From: Streptomyces sp. JH14
Lineage (GTDB): Bacteria; Actinomycetota; Actinomycetes; Streptomycetales; Streptomycetaceae
Assembly: GCF_029428675.1 (NCBI RefSeq)
Contig: NZ_JAJNEL010000001.1
Coordinates: 434,001-498,000, forward strand
Length of the DNA stretch: 64,000 nucleotides
Reading direction: 5' to 3'
A model generated the notes under the pieces. It did no database searches, had not been told where the DNA came from, and was given only the letters and a program-made list of their open reading frames with translations. The translations under genes were made by a program, and so were the position numbers. This document shows, in pieces, positions 49,308 to 57,322 of the stretch. How positions within the stretch are numbered: position 1 is the stretch's first letter; the number at the start of each line of letters is the position of its first letter.

Positions 49308-50819
49308 ATGCCTGCCCGACAAACAGGGTCCGACCTGCGGCAGCGTGCGTTGGTTCCGGTGCTGGTGTTCCTCGGCACGGTGGTTGCGGTGATCAGCAGC
49401 CTGGGGGCTCCGCTGGTACCGACCATCGCTGCCGTGGACCATGTGTCGCTGACCGACGCACAGTGGTCGCTCACGATCACGCTGCTGGTCGGATCGGTCG
49501 CCACCCCCGTGATGGGACGACTGGGCGACGGGCCGCACCGGCGGAGGGTGGTGCTGGGGGCGATCACGGTGGTGCTGGCCGGCAGTGTGCTGGCGGCGCT
49601 GCCGCTGGGGTTCGGCTTCCTGGTCGCCGGGCGCGCGCTGCAGGGGGTGGGCCTCGGGCTCATCCCGCTGGCCATCGCCACCGCACGCGATGTGCTGTCG
49701 GCCGAGCGGTCACGCCCGGCGGTGGCGCTGCTCTCCATCACCACCGTGGCCGGTGTCGGCCTCGGCTACCCGCTCACCGGGCTGATCACCGAGTCGATGG
49801 GCATCCACGCGGGTTTCTGGTTCGGTGCGATGATCAGTGGTCTCGCCCTCCTGGCCGCCGCGCTGGTCGTGCCCCAGGTCGACGGACGGGAGAAGCGGCC
49901 ACTGGACGCCCCGGGGGCGGTGCTGCTCGCCGTCGGGCTGGCCTCGCTGCTGCTCGCGCTGAGCGAGGGCGAGGTCTGGGGCTGGACCTCGGCCCGGGTG
50001 CTGGGCCTGGTCCTGTTCGCGCTGGCGCTGCTGGCCGGCTGGAGCTTCCATGAGCTGCGCACCACCCATCCGCTGGTGGACCTGCGGACGCTGCGCAACC
50101 GATCGGTGCTGACCGCCAACGTCGCCGGGCTGATCGCCGGTGTGGCGATGTACATGATGATGTCAATGGTCACCCGCTTCGTGCAGACCCCGAGCGCCAC
50201 CGGCTACGGTTTCGGCACCTCGGTATGGGTCACCGGGCTGGTGCTGCTGCCGTTCTCAGCCGCCAGTGTGGCCTCCAGCAAGCTGGTGCCGCTGCTGACC
50301 CGGCGGACCTCCACGGCGATGGTGCTGCCGATCGGCTGTGGGATCTCGCTGCTGTCGATGGTGCTGTTCCTGCTCGCCCGGGGCAGTCTGTGGGAGCTGT
50401 TCGTGATCATGGGTGTCGCCGGACTCGGTGTCGGCTGCACCTTCGCGGTGATGCCGGGACTGATCGTCAGCGCCGTACCCGCACACGAGACCGGCAGCGC
50501 CATGAGCTTCAACCAGGTGGTGCGCACCATCGGTTACACCACCGGCAGCGTCCTGAGCGCCGTCGTCCTGGAGGCGCACACCGCCCCCGGCCAGCTGCTG
50601 CCGGCCAACAGCGGCTACCAGACTGCCGCCTGGCTGGGTTGCACGATCTGGGTGGTCACCGCTGTCGTTACGATCGTTCTGCCGGGGCGCTCCGCCGCGG
50701 CGGAGCGCCCCGTGACCCCCGTGACCTTGGACGAGGAACTGCTGATGGACGAGAGCATCGCGGACGCCGAGTCCGCCGAGGACAGTGTCACCGCGGCACC
50801 GGGCCGGTCCGGCCGGTGA
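49308..50819 (+). CDS. MFS drug-efflux transporter (DHA2-like)
   Basis: A 503-residue transporter with about fourteen helices. It shows motif A (GRLGDGPHRRRVVLG), motif C-like AGVGLGYPLTGLI, and the extra central helices of the DHA2 group. The C-terminal 50 residues are acidic and soluble. The ribosome site gggga lies ten bases before the ATG. The stop overlaps the GTG of the TetR gene (GTGA). Fourteen-helix DHA2 proteins usually export drugs or the cell's own antibiotics; the substrate is unknown. Confidence 0.9.
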   Translation: MPARQTGSDLRQRALVPVLVFLGTVVAVISSLGAPLVPTIAAVDHVSLTDAQWSLTITLLVGSVATPVMGRLGDGPHRRRVVLGAITVVLAGSVLAALPLGFGFLVAGRALQGVGLGLIPLAIATARDVLSAERSRPAVALLSITTVAGVGLGYPLTGLITESMGIHAGFWFGAMISGLALLAAALVVPQVDGREKRPLDAPGAVLLAVGLASLLLALSEGEVWGWTSARVLGLVLFALALLAGWSFHELRTTHPLVDLRTLRNRSVLTANVAGLIAGVAMYMMMSMVTRFVQTPSATGYGFGTSVWVTGLVLLPFSAASVASSKLVPLLTRRTSTAMVLPIGCGISLLSMVLFLLARGSLWELFVIMGVAGLGVGCTFAVMPGLIVSAVPAHETGSAMSFNQVVRTIGYTTGSVLSAVVLEAHTAPGQLLPANSGYQTAAWLGCTIWVVTAVVTIVLPGRSAAAERPVTPVTLDEELLMDESIADAESAEDSVTAAPGRSGR

Positions 50820-51367
50820 GCCCCGGCAAGCGGCGGGACTCCGCCCGCAGTCGGCAGCTGCTGCTGGCTGCGGCGGCCGGCCTGTTCGCCGAACGCGGCT
50901 TCGACCGCAGCACCACCAGGGAGATCGGCGAACGAGCCGGTGTCGACCCGGCCTTGATCGCCCGCTACTTCGGCGGCAAGGCGCAGCTGTACATCGCCGT
51001 GCTCGACCTGGACCGGGCCAGCGCCAGGCCGGCCGACCTGCTGGAGCCCGAACGCAACCTGATGCTGGTGAACGGCGTCGACCAGCGCGGCCCGGGTCCG
51101 ATCTTCCGGGCCGCGGTCACCCCGCTGGAGGACCCCGAGGTCCAGGCCACCGCCATGGACCAGCTGCACTGGCGACTGGTGGACCCGCTGTGCGAGCGCT
51201 TCACCCGCGAGGGCCTGGACCGGCCCCAGCTGCGGGCGGAACTGGCGGTGGCGGCATTCATGGGCGTCCTCCTGTCCCGCCACTCCGGCGCGCTCAGGGC
51301 GCTGGCCGAGGCCGGCACGGACGAGGTCGTCCAGCTGGTGCTGGACATGCTCGGCCAGGGCCGCTGA
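50816..51367 (+). CDS. TetR/AcrR family regulator of the efflux operon
   Basis: A 183-residue repressor. Helix-turn-helix: STTREIGERAGVDPALIARY (about residues 33-52), with the N-terminal SRQLLLAAAAGLFAERGFD. The ligand domain matches the TetR_C (PF17920-like) type seen next to efflux pumps. Translation starts at GTG 50816, overlapping the transporter stop, so the two are coupled. It probably represses its own operon through the inverted repeat at 49260-49290. Confidence 0.9.
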   Translation: MSPGKRRDSARSRQLLLAAAAGLFAERGFDRSTTREIGERAGVDPALIARYFGGKAQLYIAVLDLDRASARPADLLEPERNLMLVNGVDQRGPGPIFRAAVTPLEDPEVQATAMDQLHWRLVDPLCERFTREGLDRPQLRAELAVAAFMGVLLSRHSGALRALAEAGTDEVVQLVLDMLGQGR

Positions 51368-51394
51368 GCGCCGGCACGAGGAGACGTGGCCGGC

Positions 51395-51620
51395 GATGTG
51401 CACGAGGGCCGAGGGCGGCGGGATCCAGCAGGGTGGCTGCGGCGGCATGCTCCACGCCCCGCCAGTGGTTGCCGAGCAGGCTGACCACGGCCGGCGGTTC
51501 GGGGTCGGCCCTGAACTCCTGGGTCGCGGGCCCGGGTGTGACCGCCCCATTCCGGGTGACGACCAGCGCAAGCCCGAAGGCGACGAGCAGCGCCGTGCCG
51601 ACGGGCACCAGGACGGTGAG
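51395..51620 (-). pseudogene. DUF2207-like membrane protein, internal remnant
   Basis: A minus-strand frame reads VPVGTALLVAFGLALVVTRN (a membrane helix), then PEPPAVVSLLGNHWRGVEHA and ATLLD. The PxAVVSLLxNxW segment is typical of DUF2207 proteins just after their last but one helix. Similarity breaks off after ATLLD, and the other end meets an IS remnant at 51620. Confidence 0.55.
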
Positions 51621-51832
51621 GGCGTGCTCATCGCCCGCAAAGGCATCGAGTCCAGCGAACGATCAGGGCGCCGACGACGGGTGATTGAGCGGACCATGTC
51701 CTGGCTGACCGGCTACCGCGGACTCAACCACCGCTACGAACGCTATCCCGTAACCACCTGGGATTTCTCGGCCTCGCCGCCACCCTCCGCTGCGACAAAC
51801 GCTTCCTCAACTCACCCCGTGGGACACCGTCT
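51621..51832 (+). mobile_element. 3' end of an IS5-type element (same family as 57323-57945)
   Basis: The transposase C-terminus IARKGIESSERSGRRRRVIE, then RTMSWLTGYRGLNHRYERYP, is followed by a frameshift and the usual LGFLGLAATL-like ending. It closes with the terminal repeat ggacaccgtct (51822-51832). Beyond it stand the bases TA, the expected 2-bp target. The left part of the element is missing. The same terminal repeat and protein end occur in the element at 57323-57945. Confidence 0.75.
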
Positions 51833-52512
51833 TAGCCGAGGAGTTCGGCTGATGTCTTGACCACGCCGGCGGGGGTGCTCCGACCCCCGGGATGTTGGAT
51901 GTGGTCGACGTGGTAGCCGTCGTCTTCGAGTGCAGCCACGATGCGCCGGCCGGCTGTTGTCGCTGTGGCAGGTGTGCTGTGCCGCTCGTGGGAGATGAAC
52001 ACAGTGGGCCGTCCGGTCCTGCAGCCGGGCGGTATGTGGTCGGGGGAATAGGCCAGGATGCGGGTGAACAGGTTGCCGTTGGCCAGCCCCAGGCCGAGTG
52101 CGTAAGAGGCGCCGTCGCGGTACCCGGCGATGGCAATGCGGTCGGGGTCGATGGGGAAGTACATGCGGACGGTGGTCAGGATGTTCCGCAGAGCGGCGGC
52201 GTCCCGGCCGTACACCCCGTTTCTGACGGCGTCCCAAGTCTGCCGGGCAGCGGCAGGGGCCAGGAGCAGGACCCCGCGCCGCTCGGCTTCGCAGCGGAGG
52301 AGGGCAAGCATGTCGCTGGGTGCGCCGCCGGCGTGGTGGAAGGCCACCAGCAAGGGGCGGGGCCGGGTCGGGAGCCGGGCGGGCACGTAGAGCAGGGCGG
52401 GCCGGGTGGGGCCGGCGAACTGGTGCAGTCCATGCTCGAGGGGTGCATGGATCGGCGGTGACGGCTGAAGGTCCAGGACGCCCCGCGAGAGCTCTGAATC
52501 GATGGTGGGCAC
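51832..52512 (-). CDS. Alpha/beta hydrolase-fold protein lacking the catalytic triad
   Basis: A 226-residue protein of the phospholipase/carboxylesterase (PHB-depolymerase-like) group. The fold landmarks are kept: PLLVAFHHAGGAPSDML (oxyanion region), the strand DRIAIAG, and a normal LLG ending. The nucleophile elbow, GFSDGASYAL in relatives, reads GYRDGASYAL, so the Ser is Arg. The usual SHGTAD that supplies Asp reads SHERHS, and the GGHEVP that supplies His reads GGRSTP. GTG 52512 has ggaggaagc upstream. The frame is intact, suggesting a pseudoenzyme or very recent decay. Its stop codon abuts the IS end. Confidence 0.8.
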   Translation of the reverse strand: MPTIDSELSRGVLDLQPSPPIHAPLEHGLHQFAGPTRPALLYVPARLPTRPRPLLVAFHHAGGAPSDMLALLRCEAERRGVLLLAPAAARQTWDAVRNGVYGRDAAALRNILTTVRMYFPIDPDRIAIAGYRDGASYALGLGLANGNLFTRILAYSPDHIPPGCRTGRPTVFISHERHSTPATATTAGRRIVAALEDDGYHVDHIQHPGGRSTPAGVVKTSAELLG

Positions 52513-53323
52513 GCTTCCTCCGTGAGGGTCAGTACATCTGCCCGGCGGCGGGCTTGTCGGCGATGGGTCTCGGAGCGGGCCACGACAAGCGTGGGTGATG
52601 CCTGCGACCACGGTGCGCAGCAGGACGGGGACGGTGATCAGGGCGAGGACGGCCGAGCCGGAGCACGACGTGCAGGGCGCTGGAAAAGGCTGCGGTCGCC
52701 GCGGGCAGGGCGGTGTGGATGCCGCCGTTGAGCCGCTCGGTGGCGGTACGGGATCGGCCGCGTTGCCCGCGAGCTGGGTCGCGGTGACGGTGACCGGCTG
52801 GGATCCACCGATGGCCGAGGTCGCCGGTGAGCCGGAAGCCGTGGAACATTCGGTGGCCGCGCCGGCGAACAGCTTCACGCTGGAGACGGCGGTGCCACGT
52901 CGACCGGGCAGGGAGGGCGATGTTGAGGAGGGCTCATCATTGCGCTCCTCGAACGCGGGACGGCGTAGCGGAGCAACCAGACCCCACAATCGCCACGTCA
53001 GCATCACGGCCCTGCATGCGCCGCCTCAATCGCACGCAGGGCCAGTGGCCGCGCCGACGAAGGTCGATGCGTCCGCCGCTCCAGCACGGCCTGGATTCGT
53101 GAGATGTCCGGCTCCGCCGAGACGACCCGCCATCAGACCCACATCGGTGCGGATGGCCCTTGGATCAGAAGGCACCTTTCAGATGCCGCCGCATTCGGGC
53201 CTGAGAGTCGCGGCGCCTATCACTCCCTCGTGCCGTCCACCACCCCTGCTACTCGGCAGAGAGGGGACCGCGCTGGGGATCATCCCGGGTCGGTGACGGC
53301 ACTGACCCGAGTGGCGACGCCGC
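52513..53323. other. 0.8-kb region without a recognisable gene
   Basis: Open frames exist on the minus strand, including one continuous with the hydrolase frame, but their Pro/Ser/Ala/Arg-rich products have no family pattern. It may contain decayed sequence and the promoter of the hydrolase-like gene. Confidence 0.4.
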
Positions 53324-54070
53324 TCAAAATGCATGGTCGTGCGCTTGCCGCGTGCCCTCGATGACGATGTCCATGTCTGTGCTGAAGATGATGACCTTCT
53401 CGATCAGGTTTCCATTGAGCTGAAGAGTCTCCGATCCCAGCGCCGACTTGTCGCCCGGGAAACCGAAGTCCCAGGTCCAGTGGATGAATTCCTTGTTCTG
53501 GAAGTGGCTCACGAGCCGGCCGTACAGGGGCGGTGCCTTGCGCTGCACAACGTCGATGTAGTCGTTGATGGCGTCTCGCCCCACGAAGACGTCATCAGGC
53601 TCCATGAGCGTGATGTTCTCCGCATAGATCTCCTCCATCGCCTTGGCGCGCTCGGCGGGGTCCGGGATCATCCAGACGTCCAGGTGCTTGGCTATGAGCA
53701 CCCGGGCGTGATCCGATCCACCGGTCAGACTCAGGTGGAGCCGGGAGATCTGTCCATTCGCGTCCAGAGTTACGGCGACGTGCCCGCTTCCGGAGCTTCC
53801 GTTGCCCCGCAGGTCCAGACCGGCCTGGCTCCAACTGCCGGTGATGGATCCGTCGGCTTCCTCGGAAGTCGTCCAATGGTGCCGGGACTCCTTCCACTTG
53901 GCCGCTTGCGCCCGATGGAATTCCACGGCCAGTTCCTGGCCCTGGACCATCTCCCCGCTGTGCATCAGCAGCACGTTCTCGGCGAAGAGCTCACGAAGGT
54001 CGTCCAAGCCGGAGTGGCTGCTGTCGGCTGAATCCACGATCTCGAAATATCGGTCAAGCGCTGTCGTCAT
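53324..54070 (-). CDS. Tandem SnoaL/NTF2-like protein
   Basis: A 248-residue protein with two NTF2-like cone folds. Copy 1 is residues 1-120 (DRYFEIVDSADSSHSGLDDL, then RELFAENVLLMHSG). Copy 2 is residues 128-248 (MEEIYAENITLMEPDDVFVG, then RDAINDYIDVVQ). It has slightly lower G/C and more Lys/Ile than its neighbours. No catalytic motif can be assigned; such folds serve as ketosteroid-isomerase-like enzymes or ligand binders. It lies 280 bp downstream of an ECF sigma gene whose tail is also SnoaL-like, on the same strand, so the two may form a unit. Confidence 0.8.
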   Translation of the reverse strand: MTTALDRYFEIVDSADSSHSGLDDLRELFAENVLLMHSGEMVQGQELAVEFHRAQAAKWKESRHHWTTSEEADGSITGSWSQAGLDLRGNGSSGSGHVAVTLDANGQISRLHLSLTGGSDHARVLIAKHLDVWMIPDPAERAKAMEEIYAENITLMEPDDVFVGRDAINDYIDVVQRKAPPLYGRLVSHFQNKEFIHWTWDFGFPGDKSALGSETLQLNGNLIEKVIIFSTDMDIVIEGTRQAHDHAF

Positions 54071-54352
54071 GCTTGCACTCCGTTCTCTTCACATGTCCGG
54101 GTTTGCAGTTGTGCTACTGAGGGATGGGCTCTCGTCGCTGCGGGTCGGGCCCCGTCTGCCCTCAGTGTCGTTGTCCGTCAGGGCGAAAGATCACTAACCG
54201 ATGGGGTGGGCTTTTTCCGCCGCCGTTCGCGTTCCATGAGGGAGACGAGGCGGAGCGGGCTTGTGTGACAGACCGGAGGTCCGACATTCTTCTGCGAGTC
54301 CCGCAGTACGACGGGCTGCTGAGCCGCCGAAGGGCGGACGGGAACGGCGCTG

Positions 54353-55231
54353 TCACAAGGGGGTGGTGCGGTCGATGGGTTGGTTCCATCGTCGCAGTTT
54401 GTCCGGGTTGAGAACGGCCCATACGTGCGTCACACGGTCGCCGGCGACGTCGAGGCTGATCACCGCGACCACCCGCTGGTCGTAGCGAACCACTATTCCT
54501 GTACGGCCGTTGACGGACTGGGCAGCCACCGTGGTGCGCGGATGCGGGCCGAGCACCGTCAGGAGGCTGCGTGCGACCTGCTGACGACCGCGCACCGATC
54601 GCACCCGCGTCCGGACTTTGCCGCCGCCGTCGAAGACGGCCGTGGCATTCGGGCAGAGCAAGGACTCGAGCAACACGGCGTCCTCTGCAACGCACGCCGC
54701 CCGAAGAGCACGGACAACCGTGTCATGTTGCCGGAGCGTCGCCGGACGAGACCGCGCTTCCGGGAGCGAGCAACATAGGTGGTCCATATGTTCCATGTAC
54801 TCGGGCTCCGCACGGTCGACGGCGTCGGTGACTGTTTCGTGCGCCGCCCTGACGACATCGGTGAGGACGAACGCCGCCCGCTCGGCCGGCGGAAGCGCTT
54901 GCAGGGCACTCAGCAGGACCTGAGTGACCTCGTCGTCCAGCGTGGGGTCAGTGGGCTTGACCAGCGTCGGCGCGAGACCGGCTTCGTGGGGTCCTTCGGT
55001 CCGGGCCGGCCTGGCCAGGCAGATGTCGGCCACGGTCTTCGCCAGCCACGCGCGGGGCGAGGCGATGTCCGCGCGCGCGGTTTCCGGCAGCTCGTACCAC
55101 TGGCGGTAGATCTCCTCGATCACGTTCTCCGCCTCGTTGCTGCTGCCCAGCAACCAGCGGGCGACATCGAGAAGATGCCGCCGCTCGTCAAGCAGCTCCG
55201 CGATCGGCATCATGTCACTGGCATCATCCAT
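54353..55231 (-). CDS. ECF sigma factor-like protein with C-terminal SnoaL domain
   Basis: A 292-residue protein. Region sigma2 is at residues 10-70 (LLDVARWLLGSSNEAENVIE, PRAWLAKTVADICL). Region sigma4 begins at about 105 (ALQALPPAERAAFVLTDVV), but the recognition part after it (AAHETVTDAVDRAEPEYMEH) lacks the usual ACRQLxxRAR residues, so DNA binding may be altered. Residues 165-292 form a SnoaL-like domain (VLLESLLCPNATAVFDGGGK, RVTHVWAVLNPDKL), as in ECF41/SigJ groups, where it controls activity in place of an anti-sigma factor. No anti-sigma gene is adjacent. Confidence 0.82.
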   Translation of the reverse strand: MDDASDMMPIAELLDERRHLLDVARWLLGSSNEAENVIEEIYRQWYELPETARADIASPRAWLAKTVADICLARPARTEGPHEAGLAPTLVKPTDPTLDDEVTQVLLSALQALPPAERAAFVLTDVVRAAHETVTDAVDRAEPEYMEHMDHLCCSLPEARSRPATLRQHDTVVRALRAACVAEDAVLLESLLCPNATAVFDGGGKVRTRVRSVRGRQQVARSLLTVLGPHPRTTVAAQSVNGRTGIVVRYDQRVVAVISLDVAGDRVTHVWAVLNPDKLRRWNQPIDRTTPL

Positions 55232-55643
55232 ACGGCATCCTTCCTCTCATACAGGACCGCAGAACGCGGCCTCATACTTGGACCTCGGCAAAGTGCAGGA
55301 GGCGGCGCGACGACCGCAGGAGCCCTCATCGCGCCCGTCTGCGCTGCAGGGACTGCTGTTCGCCCCTCAGTGACGCCTCGCGCGGGGTGACTACGCGTGG
55401 GTGGAGCAGCAGCACCACAGCACCGTGGAGATACTGCGCGGGTGGACAGCGCACCGCAGCGACGTCGACTCCCGCCGCGGATGCAGGGGCGCTGCGACGG
55501 GCTCCCTCTGCCATCCACCACTGCGGTGGTTGGATTCCTCGGCAGGCGTCTCGTTGTTTACCGTCCGCGGCTCGTTAGGGAGACGAGGTAACGCACACGG
55601 GTGTGACAGCTCAGCCGCGTGCACTTCACGGTAGGCAGGCCTA
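55232..55643. other. Intergenic region, no confident gene
   Basis: About 410 bases between the sigma gene start and the DUF4291 repeat. A plus-strand frame at about 55390-55630 (DYAWVEQQHHSTVEILRGW) may be a fragment of an unknown protein, but it lacks support. The sigma gene promoter should lie near 55240-55290. Confidence 0.4.
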
Positions 55644-56128
55644 AGAGATCATCTCAATTGACAGATGAGCTCATCGGTGTAGATGAGCCAGGTCCCCTTC
55701 GTTCACGGGGTAGGGACGTTCACGGGGCAGGAGTTGCCGTGCGGCGTCCAGGCCTCCGTCCTGTACATGCGCGTGGACGGTGTGGGCGAGCGATGTGATG
55801 TCGGTGATAGAGACGGTCCACTCATCGGCGTAGAGGCGTGCGGCCTCGCCGACGAGACCGAGCTGGAGCGACCGGTGGGCAAGCGGCTGAAGGTGCAGGT
55901 CGCGTTCTGGGTCCCATTGCACTCGGGCCGGAGCCCACTTCAATTGGCGCTTCCACGTGGCACGGTCGGCATGGAGGCCATGCTCGTAGTGGGACAGGCA
56001 AGCGTGTTCCAGTGCCCACTCGAAGCCTTCACGCGAGATCTCGACAGCCAGGACGGTCTCCTGGCCTTCTTTGGCGCCCCACCCGCAGCGGTACATCATC
56101 CACAGGAACGACGGCTTGATCCACGTCA
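55644..56128. repeat. 485-bp direct repeat, copy 1
   Basis: This segment is repeated at 57947-58431 in the same orientation, with three visible base differences (near 55652, 55754 and 56124), giving about 99% identity. It contains the 3' two thirds of a DUF4291 gene plus 27 bases beyond its stop. The left boundary in copy 2 coincides with the end of an IS element; the right boundary in both is inside the gene. Confidence 0.92.
55671..56128 (-). pseudogene. DUF4291 gene, 5'-truncated copy
   Basis: The 150 C-terminal residues (from TWIKPSFLWMMYRCGWGAKE to the end) are nearly identical to the intact gene at 57974-58603, with one Gly for Asp change near the C-terminus. The first 58 residues, including YQIRVLHTDSTVTVYQAYA, are missing. 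Upstream of 56128 the frame happens to stay open to 56366, but that part is unrelated, so any product would be a chimera. Confidence 0.85.
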
Positions 56129-56428
56129 AGCATCGTTCGTAGCCCTTTCTCGTTCTGCCCACATACCTGCAGGTCAGCGTCCAGCGCACGTTCGGTGCGC
56201 GCCTGGGGCGTGGTAAATGCCGTGGCGTGCACCGGGGGCAGGGCGATTGCAAAGTCCGGGTGATGAGGGGACGGCCGAACCGCTTGCTGCGCCCGCCCAA
56301 GTCGAGAGCCACCGTCGAGGGCCCCCACGCCACTCCCGGCATGTTGAGCGGACCGGCGCGCCGCACCTTGACTCCCGATCCTGGGAACGTGAGCGATGCG
56401 TGATCTCGCAGCGGCCGGCGGGGAGGCG
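56129..56428. other. Region between DUF4291 copy 1 and the CoA-binding gene
   Basis: About 300 bases, not repeated elsewhere in the window. It carries an open frame fused to the truncated DUF4291 copy (VAWGPSTVALDLGGRSKRFG), which I cannot assign to a family. Probably foreign debris at a recombination joint. Confidence 0.4.
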
Positions 56429-56848
56429 TCAGCCCAGCCCCAGCCGGGGTATCTCCCGTCCCGGGGAGCGGTCCATCACCATCAGCAGTCCGGCCTCGCG
56501 AGTCCTGTCGTAGGCGGCCTCGTCTATGACGCCCACCTGGAACCAGACCGCCTTGGCGCCGATCGCCACAGCCTGGTCGGCGATGTCTCCGGCGAGGGCC
56601 GAGTTGACGAACACGTCCACCACATCCACCGGGAAAGGAATCTCCGCAAGGGAAGCGTAGCCCTGCTCACCGTGCACCGTCTCAGCCGTTGGGTGCACGG
56701 GCACCACCCTCTTGCCGATGCGCCGCAGCTTCTCGGCCACGCGGTAAGCGGCCCGTTCGGGGTTTTCGGACAGGCCCACCACTGCCCAGGTGTCTCCGGT
56801 TGCGGTGAGAATCCGCCCTATTGTCGCGTCATCGCCAAAAATCGTCAT
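56429..56848 (-). CDS. CoA-binding (YccU-like) protein
   Basis: A 139-residue Rossmann-like protein of the CoA_binding_2 family. The motif WAVVGLSENPERAAYRVAEK is at residues 20-39, followed by VVPVHPTAETVHGEQGYASL and the GAKAVWFQVGVIDEAAYDR strand-loop. These are normal family features. Function is unknown; members bind CoA or nucleotide. The ATG at 56848 overlaps the stop of the preceding Rrf2 stub (ATGA), which suggests the two were once a coupled pair. Confidence 0.88.
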   Translation of the reverse strand: MTIFGDDATIGRILTATGDTWAVVGLSENPERAAYRVAEKLRRIGKRVVPVHPTAETVHGEQGYASLAEIPFPVDVVDVFVNSALAGDIADQAVAIGAKAVWFQVGVIDEAAYDRTREAGLLMVMDRSPGREIPRLGLG

Positions 56849-56943
56849 GCCTGGCACCGCCGTGCGGTGGTGAGTTCCGCACCAGTTACCGCCAACCGCT
56901 TGATCATCGGGAGCGCCAGGCCCGTGGACTTCGTCAGTCGCAT
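56845..56943 (-). pseudogene. Rrf2/NsrR-type regulator, N-terminal stub (32 residues)
   Basis: The frame starts MRLTKSTGLALPMIKRLAVT, which matches the first helices of Rrf2 regulators such as NsrR, then loses similarity and stops after 32 codons. Its TGA overlaps the ATG of the CoA-binding gene. All cluster-binding and winged-helix parts are absent. Confidence 0.6.
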
Positions 56944-57027
56944 GAGCAGACGTTAGCCAATTTGAATACTGTATGCAATAGCTCACCGCCTTGGGCACCC
57001 ACCGCTCGACAGGAGCAGCGGGGGTAG

Positions 57028-57320
57028 TCATCCGGCTGCTCGCTGTGGTGCGCCCAGCATGGGCGATTGATTGGGGGTGGAAGTCCCCGAGGGCCACCGT
57101 GACATGGCAAGGCGGGCCAACTCCGCCTTGTTGCCCGCTCCCAGCTTGCTGCGGATACGCTTCACGTACGTGTCGACGGTGTGCTGGCTGATCCCCAGAC
57201 CCCGGGCAGTTTGAGCGTGTGTCAGGCCCTCGGCGATGAAGTCGAGGACCTGCTCTTCCCGCTGCGACAGCTCGTCTCTCACCGACACAGTACGGGCGCG
57301 GCTGCTGATCGGGCGGACTC
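57028..57320 (-). pseudogene. LuxR-type regulator, C-terminal HTH remnant
   Basis: The frame encodes a complete LuxR helix-turn-helix: [20 protein letters not shown], then [19 protein letters not shown] and [16 protein letters not shown]. The gene is cut at 57321-57322 by the IS element. The missing N-terminal part is not found on the other side of the IS, where the DUF4291 repeat begins. A GTG at about 57288 could start a free DNA-binding domain. Confidence 0.75.
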
Positions 57321-57322
57321 TA

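Noticed and set aside
52529..52849. 106-codon minus-strand frame upstream of the hydrolase-like gene
   Set aside because: His/Arg/Pro-rich product without recognisable domains; no ribosome site.
55386..55634. Plus-strand frame beginning DYAWVEQQHHSTVEILRGW
   Set aside because: Composition is suggestive of a protein fragment but no family could be named and there is no supported start.
56129..56366. In-frame N-terminal extension of the truncated DUF4291 copy
   Set aside because: The extension is unrelated to DUF4291 and joins it at a repeat boundary, so it is a chance fusion and not a real domain.
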